NCBI RefSeq assembly: GCF_021789315.1
Contig: NZ_CP084561.1
Coordinates: forward strand, 1,302,001-1,366,000
Direction of reading: 5' to 3'
Length of the DNA: 64,000 bases
Source: Arthrobacter sp. FW305-BF8
GTDB lineage: Bacteria > Actinomycetota > Actinomycetes > Actinomycetales > Micrococcaceae
Below are positions 26,763 through 35,924 of this stretch, piece by piece. A program made the translations under genes and the position numbers. Below the pieces are notes generated by a model that was not told the origin of the DNA, searched no databases, and saw only the letters and a list, made by a program, of their open reading frames with translations. Numbering within the stretch: the stretch's first letter is position 1; every line of letters starts with the position of its first letter.

Positions 26763-27155
26763 GTGGGGGTTTTTGACAAGGTACTCATAACTGGCGTCGC
26801 GGCTCTCATTGGCAATGGCATCGTTCAGACCTACAGATCCGTTCAAGAAACGAAGCGCCGCAAGAACACTCCGCTTCGGTTCGACGGTAATCTAACCCAG
26901 CAGGACTTCACCGATGCCGCAGGCCGGATCGCGAAGAAGACACCCCGAGTCGCAGGGATCGAAGTCACGGGAATGACAGTCCTGGTCGAGGTGCGATCCA
27001 ACAGCGGTCTCTCGACATGGACAGCAGAGATCGACTTCAACGACTACGGGCGATTGACGGGAAACCACTGGCTGACTTCAGAAAACACCCAGTCCCCGAT
27101 CCCCGAGTTCTTCGGAAGGGCGCTTCAGGAAGAAATCTGGAAAATAGCCAGCTAA
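26763..27155 (+). CDS. Hypothetical protein
   Basis: A 130-residue protein starting at GTG 26763 with a good GGAGG just upstream. One weak hydrophobic N-terminal segment (VLITGVAALIGNGIV) is followed by a basic linker (ETKRRKNTP) and a soluble alpha/beta-looking domain (GIEVTGMTVLVEVRSNSG, TAEIDFNDYGRLTGNHWL). It may be anchored to the membrane with a cytoplasmic domain. No family recognised. Confidence 0.6.
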   Translation: MGVFDKVLITGVAALIGNGIVQTYRSVQETKRRKNTPLRFDGNLTQQDFTDAAGRIAKKTPRVAGIEVTGMTVLVEVRSNSGLSTWTAEIDFNDYGRLTGNHWLTSENTQSPIPEFFGRALQEEIWKIAS

Positions 27156-27470
27156 GGGTTGCTTCTTCTCAAGCTAAACCGTAACCACCACTAACGTTGG
27201 ACTGGGCACCAGCGTGGCCCGGTGACCTCTGCTCGACGCCAGGTACGGATTGAGACTTCAGCCGGCATAACGCGCTCCGGGGCATGATCGTGATGCAGCT
27301 TGCTGTGCCAACTTAGACGAGGAGCCTCGGCCAGACCAGGCGGCCAAGGATGCGTAGTGGCCAAGGAAGCCTCGCTCCAGTCCAGGTACATCGCCCAACG
27401 CTACCTTGAGTCACAATACGTCTGGTCACGAAGCAGGGAAGATTTTGCGATAGGAGCTCGCACCCACTTC
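27156..27470. other. 315-base gene-free region
   Basis: No convincing ORF, hairpin or RNA gene seen. It separates two unrelated orphan genes and may be a recombination scar. Confidence 0.4.
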
Positions 27471-28109
27471 TCAACTTTCTCTGGCCGGAAGGTGACGGAC
27501 GGGGTCGAAGACGTCAAAGGATGACGTTCCGATCAGGAAGATGCCCCGCTGGGGGATCCAGAAATCGCCCAGCTTGGTCTGGCCGCGCAAGGGCTGCAGG
27601 CTGCCCAGGTCCTCACCGGTCAAGGTGGCAGAGCTTCGGAAGACAAACCACATCCGGCGCGGTTTTGCACGGAAGCCCTGCCTGTTGGGGACGCTGCCTG
27701 TCAGTCCGAGCCGGTCCGCCCGCAACACCGGTCCCGCGGCGGTGCCCATGGCTTTCAGGAATGTCCTGCTCTCCAGGAGGGGAGCGGGCAGGGCGCCGAC
27801 TACTGCCGACATCGCCCGGGTGATGGCGGTTGTTTCCAACTCGAGCTCCCAGGTCAGGTCCACATCACCGGCGACGGCCACCCTAAGGGTGGTGTCGCCC
27901 GTCCATGCAACGGTGACGGGGCACTGCACAGCGTTCTGCAGGGCGGCGCCAAAGTACCGGGCGCAGGAAAGTTCGGCCGGGGCATCGGCGTAGATGGTCC
28001 AGGAACCTGAGGGCCGGCGCAACCACACCGACGTGTAGCCAGGGCCAACACTGGTCACGGGAAAACGCCGCATGGCCAGCACGTGGCCGGAACTGAAGGA
28101 CAGCCCCAT
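27471..28109 (-). CDS. Hypothetical protein, probably N-terminally truncated by a nonsense codon
   Basis: A 212-residue soluble protein from ATG 28109, with a beta-rich N-terminal part (RRFPVTSVGPGYTSVWLRRP, WTIYADAP) and LGDFWIPQRGIFLIG near the C-terminus. The frame stays open upstream for 28 more codons (IREQVLEAEQNAKLGPGQDE...) that look coding, but meets TAG at 28196-28194. Directly before that TAG is GTG 28199, itself six bases after GGTGGAGG. The original start may thus be GTG 28199 with codon 2 mutated to stop. Whether a shorter product from 28109 is made is unclear. Family unnamed. Confidence 0.55.
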   Translation of the reverse strand: MGLSFSSGHVLAMRRFPVTSVGPGYTSVWLRRPSGSWTIYADAPAELSCARYFGAALQNAVQCPVTVAWTGDTTLRVAVAGDVDLTWELELETTAITRAMSAVVGALPAPLLESRTFLKAMGTAAGPVLRADRLGLTGSVPNRQGFRAKPRRMWFVFRSSATLTGEDLGSLQPLRGQTKLGDFWIPQRGIFLIGTSSFDVFDPVRHLPARES

Positions 28110-28334
28110 GACGCCGTACCCGGAGAACTGCTCGTCTTGTCCGGGCCCGAGTTTGGCGTTTTGTTCGGCTTCGAGGACCTGCTCCCGGATGCTCTACACG
28201 CCTGCTGCCTCCACCTTCCGCGGTGGCGCTGAGTCTACGCTCGGCCGGTCGGAGCAACAACGGACCCTCCTCCGAGAGGCCCTCCACCGGCCGGGGCCTG
28301 GGGGAACTGATACCGGTTCGTTAGCGGCACCCTG

Positions 28335-29585
28335 TTAGTGCTGGGACACCGGCTCCTTGAGTTCCTGCTTTTCCCAGCCGCGCTCTTTCCGGCCCGCGGG
28401 ATAGGCATGTCGTTTGCCGGCCAGCGTGATGGCAAGGGCGACGGCGACCGGCAGGGCAGCGGCGACCGGAACCATGAGCGGGCCGGCGAGGACCAGGGCG
28501 GCGGAGCCGTAGAGCGCGCCGATGGTGATGCCGAGCTGGATGGTCAGGACGGTGAGGCCGTTAGCCGCGTCCCGGTCCTCGCGCCCGGCGCGGAGGATGG
28601 CTGCCTGGTTGTAGATGCCGATCGCGCCGAGGCCGGCGCCCCATACCGTCATGAGGACCATGGCGCCCGGAATCGTTCCGCCGCCGAGCGGGAGGAGGAG
28701 CATCGCGGCGGCGATGGCCGCCGTCGTGATCAGCAGCGAACGGCGGGGCCGGGAGTCCACGGTGATGCCCGCGATCCAGATGCCGATGAGGCCGGAGGCG
28801 CCCAGGACGGTGAGGGAGAGGCTGGTGGCGTAGTCGGGCAGGCCGGCTTCGCGGATGAACGGCGCGATGTACGTGAAGAGCGCGAAGTGGGCGAGGACCA
28901 GCAGGGGCCAGGCGATGGCCACGGACTTCACGCCGGGCTGTGCGATGGCCTTGCGCATTGAAGGGCGGACGGCGTCGGGGACCCGGCGGACCTGCGGAAG
29001 CAGCCAGACGGCCAGACCGGTGAGGAGCATGCTAAAGCCGGCCAGGAAGAGGAAGGAGGCGCGCCAGCCAAGGAGCGCACCGAGCGCGGTGCCCACGGGG
29101 GCGCCGATGGCCATGCCCAGGCTGTTGCCGCTGAAGACGATGGCCAGGGCCTTGCCCACCTTGTCGGCCGGGACCACCCGCGAAACGAACGGCGCCACGG
29201 TGGTCCAGAGCAGGCCGTGCGCCAGGCCTCCGACAAGCCGCGCGCCCATAGCCGCAGTGAAGTTGGGTGCGAGCCCGACGAGGACGTTGCTGAGCGCGAA
29301 GGTGAGGACGAGTGAGATGAGCAGGGTCTTCCGCGGAATCCTGGCCAGCAGCCGGGCAGCCGGAATCACGGTGACCACGATGACGGCGGCGTAGGCTGCA
29401 GCGAGGTAGCCGGCAACTGGCTCGGAGACGTTCAAGCCGTCGCTGATCTGAGGCAGCAGGCCAGACGGCATGAGTTCGGTGGTGATGGCCGTGAACGTGA
29501 TTGTGGCCAGAACCAGCATCGCGGCAAGCGGGAACCGTCGAGGTTCCGCCGAGAGAGTCGCGGAAGACATGGGGGAGGGATCCAT
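28335..29585 (-). CDS. MFS efflux transporter (AraJ/Cmx-like)
   Basis: A 416-residue 12-segment MFS protein. ITTELMPSGLLPQISDGLNVS in segment 1, RIPRKTLLISLVLTF and GLAHGLLWTTVAPFVSRVVP in segment 4 are typical of the AraJ/chloramphenicol-exporter subgroup of DHA1. ATG 29585 and ATG 29570 are both possible; the upstream sequence is pyrimidine-rich with no Shine-Dalgarno. No regulator is adjacent. Substrate unknown. Confidence 0.85.
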   Translation of the reverse strand: MDPSPMSSATLSAEPRRFPLAAMLVLATITFTAITTELMPSGLLPQISDGLNVSEPVAGYLAAAYAAVIVVTVIPAARLLARIPRKTLLISLVLTFALSNVLVGLAPNFTAAMGARLVGGLAHGLLWTTVAPFVSRVVPADKVGKALAIVFSGNSLGMAIGAPVGTALGALLGWRASFLFLAGFSMLLTGLAVWLLPQVRRVPDAVRPSMRKAIAQPGVKSVAIAWPLLVLAHFALFTYIAPFIREAGLPDYATSLSLTVLGASGLIGIWIAGITVDSRPRRSLLITTAAIAAAMLLLPLGGGTIPGAMVLMTVWGAGLGAIGIYNQAAILRAGREDRDAANGLTVLTIQLGITIGALYGSAALVLAGPLMVPVAAALPVAVALAITLAGKRHAYPAGRKERGWEKQELKEPVSQH

Positions 29586-29871
29586 TCAAGGGGAGGGAAG
29601 GACGTCGGGACGCTGCTGGCCCGGAAGTTCCAACCACAAATTTACCTGATTTATTCGTGGCTGGGGCGTGTTCGTAGTCTCACCGTCGACCGTTTCGGAA
29701 ACGGCGCTAAGATCGGGCGTCGCCGGTGGAATCGATCGCCAGTGAGCGCTCCAGCTTGGGGCTCCGTCATTCATGTACTGGTCGCTGGGTTACCCTGTTG
29801 AGATGTCGGCAGGGTTGTCCAATAATCTCGGCAACGTCGCTAGACACTGAACCCACCTGAGAGGACCTGCC

Positions 29872-31020
29872 ATGCCCGAAGCTCCGATGGACGCTGTCAA
29901 CGCCGTCGACGCCGACGACGCTGTTAACGTCGACGACGTCAATGATGCCGACCTGAAGGTTGTCGAGGATGAGCGAGCCGAGCTGAGGGAGTTCGTCAAG
30001 GGGCTGAGCCCGGACGACATCAAGTCGGGGGGATGGTTCACTAAGCTCATCGCTCAAGCGCTGGGTTCTTACACCGAAAAGGTCACCTGGCAGTACTTCC
30101 AGGAGCGGTACGAGGGCGTGCCCGCGGACGCCATCGTCGATCAGCGGATCAAGATGGCAGCTCGCTACGCCGCGCTCGAAGGGGGCCTCTCCGCGGGTGC
30201 TTACACGGCGGCCATCATCGCCACCCTGGGGAGCCTTGGTGGTTCCTCACCCGCGACTGTCCCGGCCGCCATCGTGACCGTCATGGTCGATGTCGCGTTC
30301 ATTACGCGGCTCCAGCTGCGCTTGGCCTACGACGTCGCGGTCCTCTATCGGGTCCCACTCGACCTATCCGACCCCGATGACATGTGGAAGCTTATTCGGG
30401 TGGCATTCACGATCAAGGGCGGGGAAGTCGTGCGTGGGGGCGTGTCCAGGGTCGTCCCGGCCATCATGCGGCCGGTGATCAAGAGGTTCTATTCCGGAGC
30501 GGTTCTGACCGCTGCGAGGGGGCTGCCGTTCGTCGGAAAGTTCCTCCTGCAGCGCACCGTCATCAAAATCGGCATCCCGCTCGTCGGCGTTCCGCTCGCG
30601 GTCGTTCTGAACCGATACACGACGCTGGTCGCTGGACAGCACGCGCGAGACGTCTTCCGGAACGAGGCCCGGGTGATTGAACTCGCCCGGAATTTGAGCG
30701 AGCGGAGTCAGCACCCGCAGCTGATGCTGTGGGTCGCGTGGCTCGTCATCATGGCGGACGGCAAGATCGCCGACGATGAGGCCGTGTTATTCCGGCACTT
30801 GGTGAGGTTGGTCCGGGATCAGCATCAGGTGGTCGATGAGCAGCTCGCTCGCCTCGTCGATATCGACCCCGCTGACGTTTGGCGACGCCTGGACGCCGAG
30901 CCAGGGGATCTGAGCGACATCCTCGACGTCGCCAACCGGGTGGCCGCTGTGGATGGTGCCGTCAACGGGCGTGAGAAAGCAGTCATCTCCGAGCTTCGAG
31001 ACCGGTGCGGCCGAGTCTAA
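29872..31020 (+). CDS. EcsC-like/TerB-like two-domain protein
   Basis: A 382-residue protein. A short acidic repetitive N-terminus (VNAVDADDAVNVDD) precedes an EcsC-like domain (about 55-240: ARYAALEGGLSAGAYTAAII, then VDVAFITRLQLRLAYDVAVLY), which has hydrophobic helices suggesting membrane contact. The C-terminus (about 275-380) resembles a TerB/DjlA acidic helical domain (LMLWVAWLVIMADGKIADDE, and VAAVDGAVNGRE). TerB-type domains bind metal and occur in stress and phage-response loci. ATG 29872 has GAGAGGA upstream. Monocistronic. Confidence 0.65.
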   Translation: MPEAPMDAVNAVDADDAVNVDDVNDADLKVVEDERAELREFVKGLSPDDIKSGGWFTKLIAQALGSYTEKVTWQYFQERYEGVPADAIVDQRIKMAARYAALEGGLSAGAYTAAIIATLGSLGGSSPATVPAAIVTVMVDVAFITRLQLRLAYDVAVLYRVPLDLSDPDDMWKLIRVAFTIKGGEVVRGGVSRVVPAIMRPVIKRFYSGAVLTAARGLPFVGKFLLQRTVIKIGIPLVGVPLAVVLNRYTTLVAGQHARDVFRNEARVIELARNLSERSQHPQLMLWVAWLVIMADGKIADDEAVLFRHLVRLVRDQHQVVDEQLARLVDIDPADVWRRLDAEPGDLSDILDVANRVAAVDGAVNGREKAVISELRDRCGRV

Positions 31021-31080
31021 CGCCGTCATACGGTGCCGCTAGAGTCTGCGGCGGCGCCGCGGTCGTGAGTGCCTATCGGC

Positions 31081-31134
31081 CTGCGGCAGTTACAAAAATT
31101 GCTTAGGCGCTAAGAGTTTTTGTAACTGCCGCAG
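31081..31134. repeat. Palindromic element A (38-bp core 31089-31126)
   Basis: A 38-bp core beginning GTTACAAAAATT and ending TTGTAAC, with an inner CTTAG-GCG-CTAAG dyad. Eight further complementary bases on each side (CTGCGGCA/TGCCGCAG) make perfect 18-bp outer arms over 54 bases. A same-length core recurs at 37155-37192 upstream of a homologous gene. It ends 25 bases before the -10 box of the zinc-ribbon gene. Confidence 0.85.
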
Positions 31135-31151
31135 ATGTCGCCACCCCGGGA

Positions 31152-31163
31152 TACATTGCATCC
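31152..31163 (+). promoter_or_regulatory. Leaderless -10 box
   Basis: TACATT followed by six bases and then ATG 31164. No Shine-Dalgarno is present, so transcription probably starts at the ATG. The second cassette has TAGATT at the identical distance. Confidence 0.6.
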
Positions 31164-31412
31164 ATGACTAACGACGTGAAGCCCGCAAAGAAGCGGGAGA
31201 CTGTTCGCAGATGCCCTGTGTGCGGCCAGGAAGCGTGGCGGATTGCCTACGGCATGATGGGGCCCGATGCCATGGCTGAGAGCCCGAAGGCCGAGTTTGC
31301 CGGTTGCTGCCTGACCGAGGAAGTACGGATTTACCCCGCCACCGGCAAGGTTGAATCTGGGGTACCGAGGTGGGCGTGCCAGAACCCGGAGTGCCGGCAC
31401 CGCTGGTGGTGA
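31164..31412 (+). CDS. Small zinc-ribbon protein, copy 1
   Basis: An 82-residue protein with two Cys pairs that would bind one zinc: CPVCGQEAWRIAYGM near residue 18 and CQNPECRHRWW at the C-terminus. The basic N-terminus (VKPAKKRETVRR) is followed by the ribbon, whose middle holds FAGCCLTEEVRIYPATGK. A paralogue lies at 37239-37509. The promoter is leaderless with the palindromic element upstream. Zinc ribbons of this size bind nucleic acid or partners; no function is known for this one. Confidence 0.8.
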   Translation: MTNDVKPAKKRETVRRCPVCGQEAWRIAYGMMGPDAMAESPKAEFAGCCLTEEVRIYPATGKVESGVPRWACQNPECRHRWW

Positions 31413-31432
31413 CGGCAGGGAGCGCGTCTCGA

Positions 31433-32044
31433 TCAGGCGGCCGGGACCATCCAGAATCCGGCGATGGTAGTGCGGCCCGGGGCGGTGGCGGTGGAAGGAG
31501 TGATGCGGACGGAAACCGGTCCTGCTGCAAGGTCCAGTTTCGCGCGCGCCGTAGTTCTGCAGTTGAGGGTCACTTCATGAGTGGTTCCTCCCCGCAGGCC
31601 GGGCTGCGAGACGGTGAGCGATGCTTTGAGCATTCCCACGCATTCAGCGGTAACCATGTAGCTTCCCCTTGGTATTTCAGTTGCTGACGCCCGAAGTCCG
31701 CCACTGCCCAGTCCGCCTGATCCGCCCAAGACAAGACCGTCAGGCGGGAGACCCAATCGCTTTTCCAGTTGCGCCTGATTTGTTGCGCGGGCTCGGGCTA
31801 GAGCGGGGGTGTCGTTAGGCACGGGAGGGCGCGCTGGCGGGGAGAATGCGGCCGGAGTGTCGATAGGAGCCTGGCTTGCCATCGGCACGGGTGGGGGAGA
31901 TGACGGGGAGCCTGCAGCTGACGCATCAGAGTGAGCCGGGCTGTCGTCCTCGTACTCGCAGGCACTTAGTGCGATTCCGCAACTGGCCAGAACCAGCAAA
32001 AGCGTTAGAGCCCGAGACCATCGATTTCCCCCATGTGCTGCCAT
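31433..32044 (-). CDS. Putative lipoprotein
   Basis: A 203-residue exported protein. The N-terminus has positive residues, a hydrophobic stretch (ALTLLLVLASCGIALSAC) and a lipobox LSAC with Cys at about 28, followed by an acid/Ser/Pro-rich linker (about 30-75). The C-terminal domain (about 120-203) is beta-rich with one Cys pair (TAECVG, LNCRTT) that could form a disulphide. Likely anchored outside the membrane. No family recognised. Confidence 0.65.
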   Translation of the reverse strand: MAAHGGNRWSRALTLLLVLASCGIALSACEYEDDSPAHSDASAAGSPSSPPPVPMASQAPIDTPAAFSPPARPPVPNDTPALARARATNQAQLEKRLGLPPDGLVLGGSGGLGSGGLRASATEIPRGSYMVTAECVGMLKASLTVSQPGLRGGTTHEVTLNCRTTARAKLDLAAGPVSVRITPSTATAPGRTTIAGFWMVPAA

Positions 32045-32135
32045 GCGCCAACACTACCGGCACCGACGGCGGATTCCCGTGCTGGAGTGGGCCGGACGTT
32101 GACCGGCGCGCCCGCATGGAACAACACCGGTAAAG

Positions 32136-32578
32136 CTATTTCTGGCCGAGCAGCTTCCTCGCGTTTTCATACTTAGCTGCAAGCCGCTGTCGGACTTCGG
32201 GTTCCAGACGCGCCGTCCGCTCTGGATCGGTATTGTCGGCGATGTCCGCCAGTTTCACGGCCAAGGCAATGGGATTCTCGCGAATAGCCTCGTAGTATCC
32301 GTTACTCGTGTTGGCCTCGGTGCGGGTAAGCAGGACGACGGCGTCAATCACCTCGTCGCTGATTCCCGCGGTCCTCAGGTTCTCAGCTGTGATGCCGCAG
32401 TCTTCGATGACGTCGTGCAGCCAGGCCGCCGCAACGTGCTTCGGGTCGTCCAGCTGGCCGCCACGCGGCGGGGGTGCTCGATATACGGCGCGCCGATCTT
32501 ATCGGTTTGGAACCTGTGCGCGATGGTCGCAATTGCTTTCGCCGCAGCCAACTCAGGATTGTTGTCGTGATTCTCCAC
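32136..32578 (-). pseudogene. HD-domain (p)ppGpp-hydrolase-like gene with frameshift
   Basis: Two minus-strand frames together encode one small HD phosphohydrolase of the SpoT/MESH1 type. The first (from ATG 32578) reads AIATIAHRFQTDKIGAPYIEHPRRVAA. After about 32457 the frame must shift by one base, consistent with a lost C, to read AAWLHDVIEDCG and then continue into VVLLTRTEANTSNGYY and ALAVKLADIADNTDPER. The HD motif and the KLADIADN motif are intact at the DNA level. As given, the product is broken; a sequencing error cannot be excluded. Confidence 0.8.
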
Positions 32579-32736
32579 CGGAACCCTTTCCTTTCCGAGC
32601 CCACCCGGCCCTTCTCCATCAACACGGGCAGGCTATCAACCGGGGCCGACATTTTCCGAAGGCCTATCACGGCCGGAAGAAATGTCAGTGGGGCCTCTGA
32701 CAATGAAGGCATCGGTTAGAAATGAAAGGCACCGCC

Positions 32737-33204
32737 ATGCTGGAAACAATCGCACGTCCTGAAGCCTCACTGGAGCTAATGCTGGATCTTCAGCCAGAAG
32801 AAGCGCTGGAGTGGAAAGCGCAGGTGAATCAGCAGTACAAAGATTGGGAGGACGTAGAGTCAGCCACCCATCTGGTCGCACTCATTCAGGGCACGCGCCG
32901 CGACGGCGAGTGGCTGGTCGTGCAGACGAAGGGCTCGAACTCACAACCGATCGGGCGCTATGCCCAGGCCATGAACACCGGCAGCGGATTCCAGGTGGAG
33001 GTTGCCCAGATCTGCCGTGGTGTCGCCCGCAACTGGCGCATAGGGCTGGGCGCGGCCGCAGACGAGGCCGGGAACAGGCCCTTCCGGGGTGTCTCTGCTT
33101 CGCAGAACCTGACACTTGCCGGAACCTCGGAGGTGATGGTGTCGTGGCTGAACGGCCACGGACTGCCGCTGGGCTACGGTGCAGCACTGCACGTTTACGG
33201 CTAG
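32737..33204 (+). CDS. Hypothetical protein
   Basis: A 155-residue protein from ATG 32737 (AAAGG upstream) or 160 from ATG 32722. Acidic N-terminal region (LELMLDLQPEEALEWKAQVN) then an alpha/beta part with LVALIQGTRRDGEWLVVQTKG and a Gly-rich C-terminus (NGHGLPLGYGAALHVYG). No recognised family. It lies 14 bases upstream of the ORF interrupted by the IS21 element and may have been co-transcribed with it. Confidence 0.5.
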   Translation: MLETIARPEASLELMLDLQPEEALEWKAQVNQQYKDWEDVESATHLVALIQGTRRDGEWLVVQTKGSNSQPIGRYAQAMNTGSGFQVEVAQICRGVARNWRIGLGAAADEAGNRPFRGVSASQNLTLAGTSEVMVSWLNGHGLPLGYGAALHVYG

Positions 33205-33367
33205 GCCGGCGAACGAGGATGTGGAGCCATGACGCAACCGTAGGAGACCTGCGGAGAGTCCACGAGGAGTCGAGGGGCAAACCGTACGTGTCCAGCCTCG
33301 ACTGGATTGCCACCGGAGCGTTCGTGGACCGGGGACAGCCTGACGACACGCCGCTGTTTCCCCGGTC

Positions 33368-33490
33368 TGTCAACGGCCATTAGGAATTGCCCGTAGGCGG
33401 CCAGCATTTCTGCCCGCTGGTGGCCAGTAGAACTGCCCAGTGGTGGCCAGCTGGTTTGCCCGCTTGGGGATGGGGTTTGCTGGCCACCAG
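33368..33490. repeat. Left end of IS21 element with multiple binding-site repeats
   Basis: Terminal TGT followed by repeated GGCCA/TGCCC units spaced about 30 bases apart, the inverted counterpart of the right end (35925-36016). In IS21 elements such internal copies are transposase (IstA) binding sites. Confidence 0.85.
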
Positions 33491-33498
33491 TTTGGGGT

Positions 33499-34284
33499 TT
33501 AGTTCAGTGGCATGACGCCCTTTCCGGCCAGGGCCTGGGTGAGGCGGATGGAGTCGCCGGTGGTTTGGCAGACGTGGGCGTGGTGCAGGAGCCGGTCCAC
33601 AGTCGCGGTGGCCAGGGTTTTGGGCATGAGCTCGTCGAAGCCTGCGGGGTGAAGGTTCGAGGAGACCGCGACGGCCCGTTTTTCATAGGCTGCGTCGACG
33701 ACCCGGTAGAGGCCTTCGGCGGCGTCGGTGGCCACGGCGAGGAGGCCGATGTCATCCACGACCACGAGATCTGCGCGCAGGATCCTAGCCACGGCCCGGG
33801 TGACGGTGTCGTCGGCCCGGTGCGAACGGATCAGGGCGCCGAGGTCCTCAAGGGTGAACCAGGCGACGCGCATCCCTTCTTCGACGGCCTGCTGGCCGAG
33901 GGCTTCGAGGAAGAATGTCTTTCCGGTCCCGGAGGGGCCGCAGACGACGAGGTTTTCTTTCCGGTGGATCCATTCCAGGGTGCGCAGGGCCTGTTGGGTC
34001 GGTGCCGGGATCGAGGACGCGGCTTCGTCCCAGAGGGCGAACGTCTTGCCGGTCGGGAACCCTGCAGCCTTGCGGCGGGTGGCGAGCATCGACCGGGCCC
34101 GGCCCTTGGTCTCCTCCGCGAGCAGTGCTTTGATGACCTCGGCCGGTTCCCAGCGCTGAGCGCGGGCGGTGGCCAACACGTCCGGGGCGATGGCGCGGGC
34201 GTGGGGCATTTTCAGTTGCCGCATGAGTGCCTCGAGGTCGGCGGGCAGAGCCGGTGCGGTGCTGTTCGCGGTCGTGATGCTCAT
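33499..34284 (-). CDS. istB: IS21 helper ATPase IstB
   Basis: A 261-residue AAA+ helper of IS21 transposition, DnaC-like. Walker A is GPSGTGKTF and Walker B LVVVDDIGLL; a TLEDLGALIRSH stretch lies between. Start ATG 34284 overlaps the istA stop by four bases (ATGA). It stimulates IstA-mediated transposition and target choice in characterised IS21 elements. No frameshift or truncation. Confidence 0.96.
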   Translation of the reverse strand: MSITTANSTAPALPADLEALMRQLKMPHARAIAPDVLATARAQRWEPAEVIKALLAEETKGRARSMLATRRKAAGFPTGKTFALWDEAASSIPAPTQQALRTLEWIHRKENLVVCGPSGTGKTFFLEALGQQAVEEGMRVAWFTLEDLGALIRSHRADDTVTRAVARILRADLVVVDDIGLLAVATDAAEGLYRVVDAAYEKRAVAVSSNLHPAGFDELMPKTLATATVDRLLHHAHVCQTTGDSIRLTQALAGKGVMPLN

Positions 34285-35801
34285 CGGGCGCCCTCCCCGG
34301 CGCCGGTGGTGCCGAGGCCGGCCCACCCGGCGGTGCCCTGGGTGAGGGACTTGTCCTCCGCGGCGGTGCGCAGCCCGGTGTGGTTTCCGCCCGCGTTCAA
34401 CAGCGACGCGAGGTCGCCGTGCGCGAAGCGGTGGTGGATCGCGGCAACGCCCAGGGCCTTATCGACCTCGGCAGTCCCCGCGATCTTGGCCAGCGCGACA
34501 GCCTCGGCCATCTTCACGTTGATCCGCTGCGCTCCGGCCGCGGCGGCCTCCAGCAGCCAGGTCCTCGCGCCGGCGCCAATGCCCAGGAATTCTGCTTCCG
34601 CCGTGGACCGCGGCACGGGTTTGTAGTCGCCGGGCACCTTCTGCTGATGGTCCGGGAAATGTGCGTCCAGGATCGCCGGGGACCCGGGCCGGGCAAGTCG
34701 GTGCCGGGCGACCTCGACCGGCCCGCCGGCACCAACATGCACGATCACGACCTGAGCATCCGGGCCGGTCCCGTGGAAGCGGGCGAACACCTCGGCGCCG
34801 AGCAGATGGGCAGGCACGGAGTATTGGGCGTTTTCGACCGAGACCATCGGCGTGTTTTCCGGCACCCGGCGCCCGACCCCGTAGGCGAGGGTATGCGCTG
34901 TGTCCGGGACGCGGTGCAGGGACGCGGCCTCCTCGGCGAGCATGTCGACCGGGCGGCGGCGGGTGGTCCGGTGCTCGCGCGTGTTGATCTGGTCCATGAA
35001 CGCGGTGCAGGCCGTCTCGAGCGCGGCGAACGAGGCGTATTCGTCTCGCAGGTTGGTGTCCTTGGGCACCAGGTCTGCCTTGGCGATCTTCACAGACGAT
35101 TCGACCCCGCCCTTGGATGCCGGGTCCGCCGGCTGGCAGGTGAGCACCTCGACGGAGTAGTGCCTGGCGAACGCCAGCGTCTGCTGGTTACGGACCGGCA
35201 CGCCGGCCACATGCATGGTGGTGACGGTCTTCTCGTTATCGGTCAGCACATACGTTGGCGCGCCGCCGAGCAGCCGGAATGACCGGTCCAGGGCGGAGAA
35301 CACGCTCGGCGCCGTCCGGTCACGCAGCGGGATCACGATGCGGAACCGGGACCAGGCCAGCCAGGCGACGAACAGTACGGTCTTGACCCCGTCGATGACG
35401 GGCCCGTCGCCGAAATCGTACTGAAGCCAGGCGCCTGGCTCGGTGATCCAGGGACGGTGGACCCTTTTGTTCCCGCGCCGGTAGGCCTCTTTGACCTGGG
35501 AAACGGCGCGGCGGGTGGAGCGGTCCGAACCTCGGTAGCCCATCGCGGCGAGCTTGTCATGGATGACATCGGCGCGGATCCGGCCCTTGGACTTTTCGAC
35601 CCATTCCTCGATCTTTGGAAGCCACTCGTCGGTGACCCGGGGCCGGTCCGTCACACCGCCCGGTGCACGCCCGGCATCACGGGCCTGGACCAGCCGGTCA
35701 ACAGTGTGGTGGGAACAACCCGACAGCTCCGCTGCACCGCGCAGCGACTTGGTCAGATCATAGGCAGCAAGAATTTTCACGGTTTCTAGGGCATCCTTCA
35801 T
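34281..35801 (-). CDS. istA: IS21 transposase IstA
   Basis: A 506-residue DDE transposase. The N-terminal HTH (LRGAAELSGCSHHTVDRLVQ) is followed by the RNase H-fold core with Asp in WLQYDFGDG (about residue 150), Asp in YVLTDNEKT (about 210) and Glu in KGGVESSVKIAK (about 258), then a beta-barrel-like C-terminal region (RRVPENTPMVSVENAQYSVP). Full length and intact. Confidence 0.96.
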   Translation of the reverse strand: MKDALETVKILAAYDLTKSLRGAAELSGCSHHTVDRLVQARDAGRAPGGVTDRPRVTDEWLPKIEEWVEKSKGRIRADVIHDKLAAMGYRGSDRSTRRAVSQVKEAYRRGNKRVHRPWITEPGAWLQYDFGDGPVIDGVKTVLFVAWLAWSRFRIVIPLRDRTAPSVFSALDRSFRLLGGAPTYVLTDNEKTVTTMHVAGVPVRNQQTLAFARHYSVEVLTCQPADPASKGGVESSVKIAKADLVPKDTNLRDEYASFAALETACTAFMDQINTREHRTTRRRPVDMLAEEAASLHRVPDTAHTLAYGVGRRVPENTPMVSVENAQYSVPAHLLGAEVFARFHGTGPDAQVVIVHVGAGGPVEVARHRLARPGSPAILDAHFPDHQQKVPGDYKPVPRSTAEAEFLGIGAGARTWLLEAAAAGAQRINVKMAEAVALAKIAGTAEVDKALGVAAIHHRFAHGDLASLLNAGGNHTGLRTAAEDKSLTQGTAGWAGLGTTGAGEGAR

Positions 35802-35924
35802 TCAGGGCCTCTTCCTGTCAGCGGATTCGATTCGACACCGACATCCAAACGGGAAGAGGCCCCCGCCGTCTTACGACACGGCGGGACAAGCGAACAATGC
35901 GGGCAAACCAAGCGGCCATGGCTG

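Noticed and set aside
31081..31134. Palindromic element A as an intrinsic terminator of the EcsC/TerB gene
   Set aside because: No T run follows the right arm, the T tract is inside the stem, and the homologous element B follows no gene on that strand.
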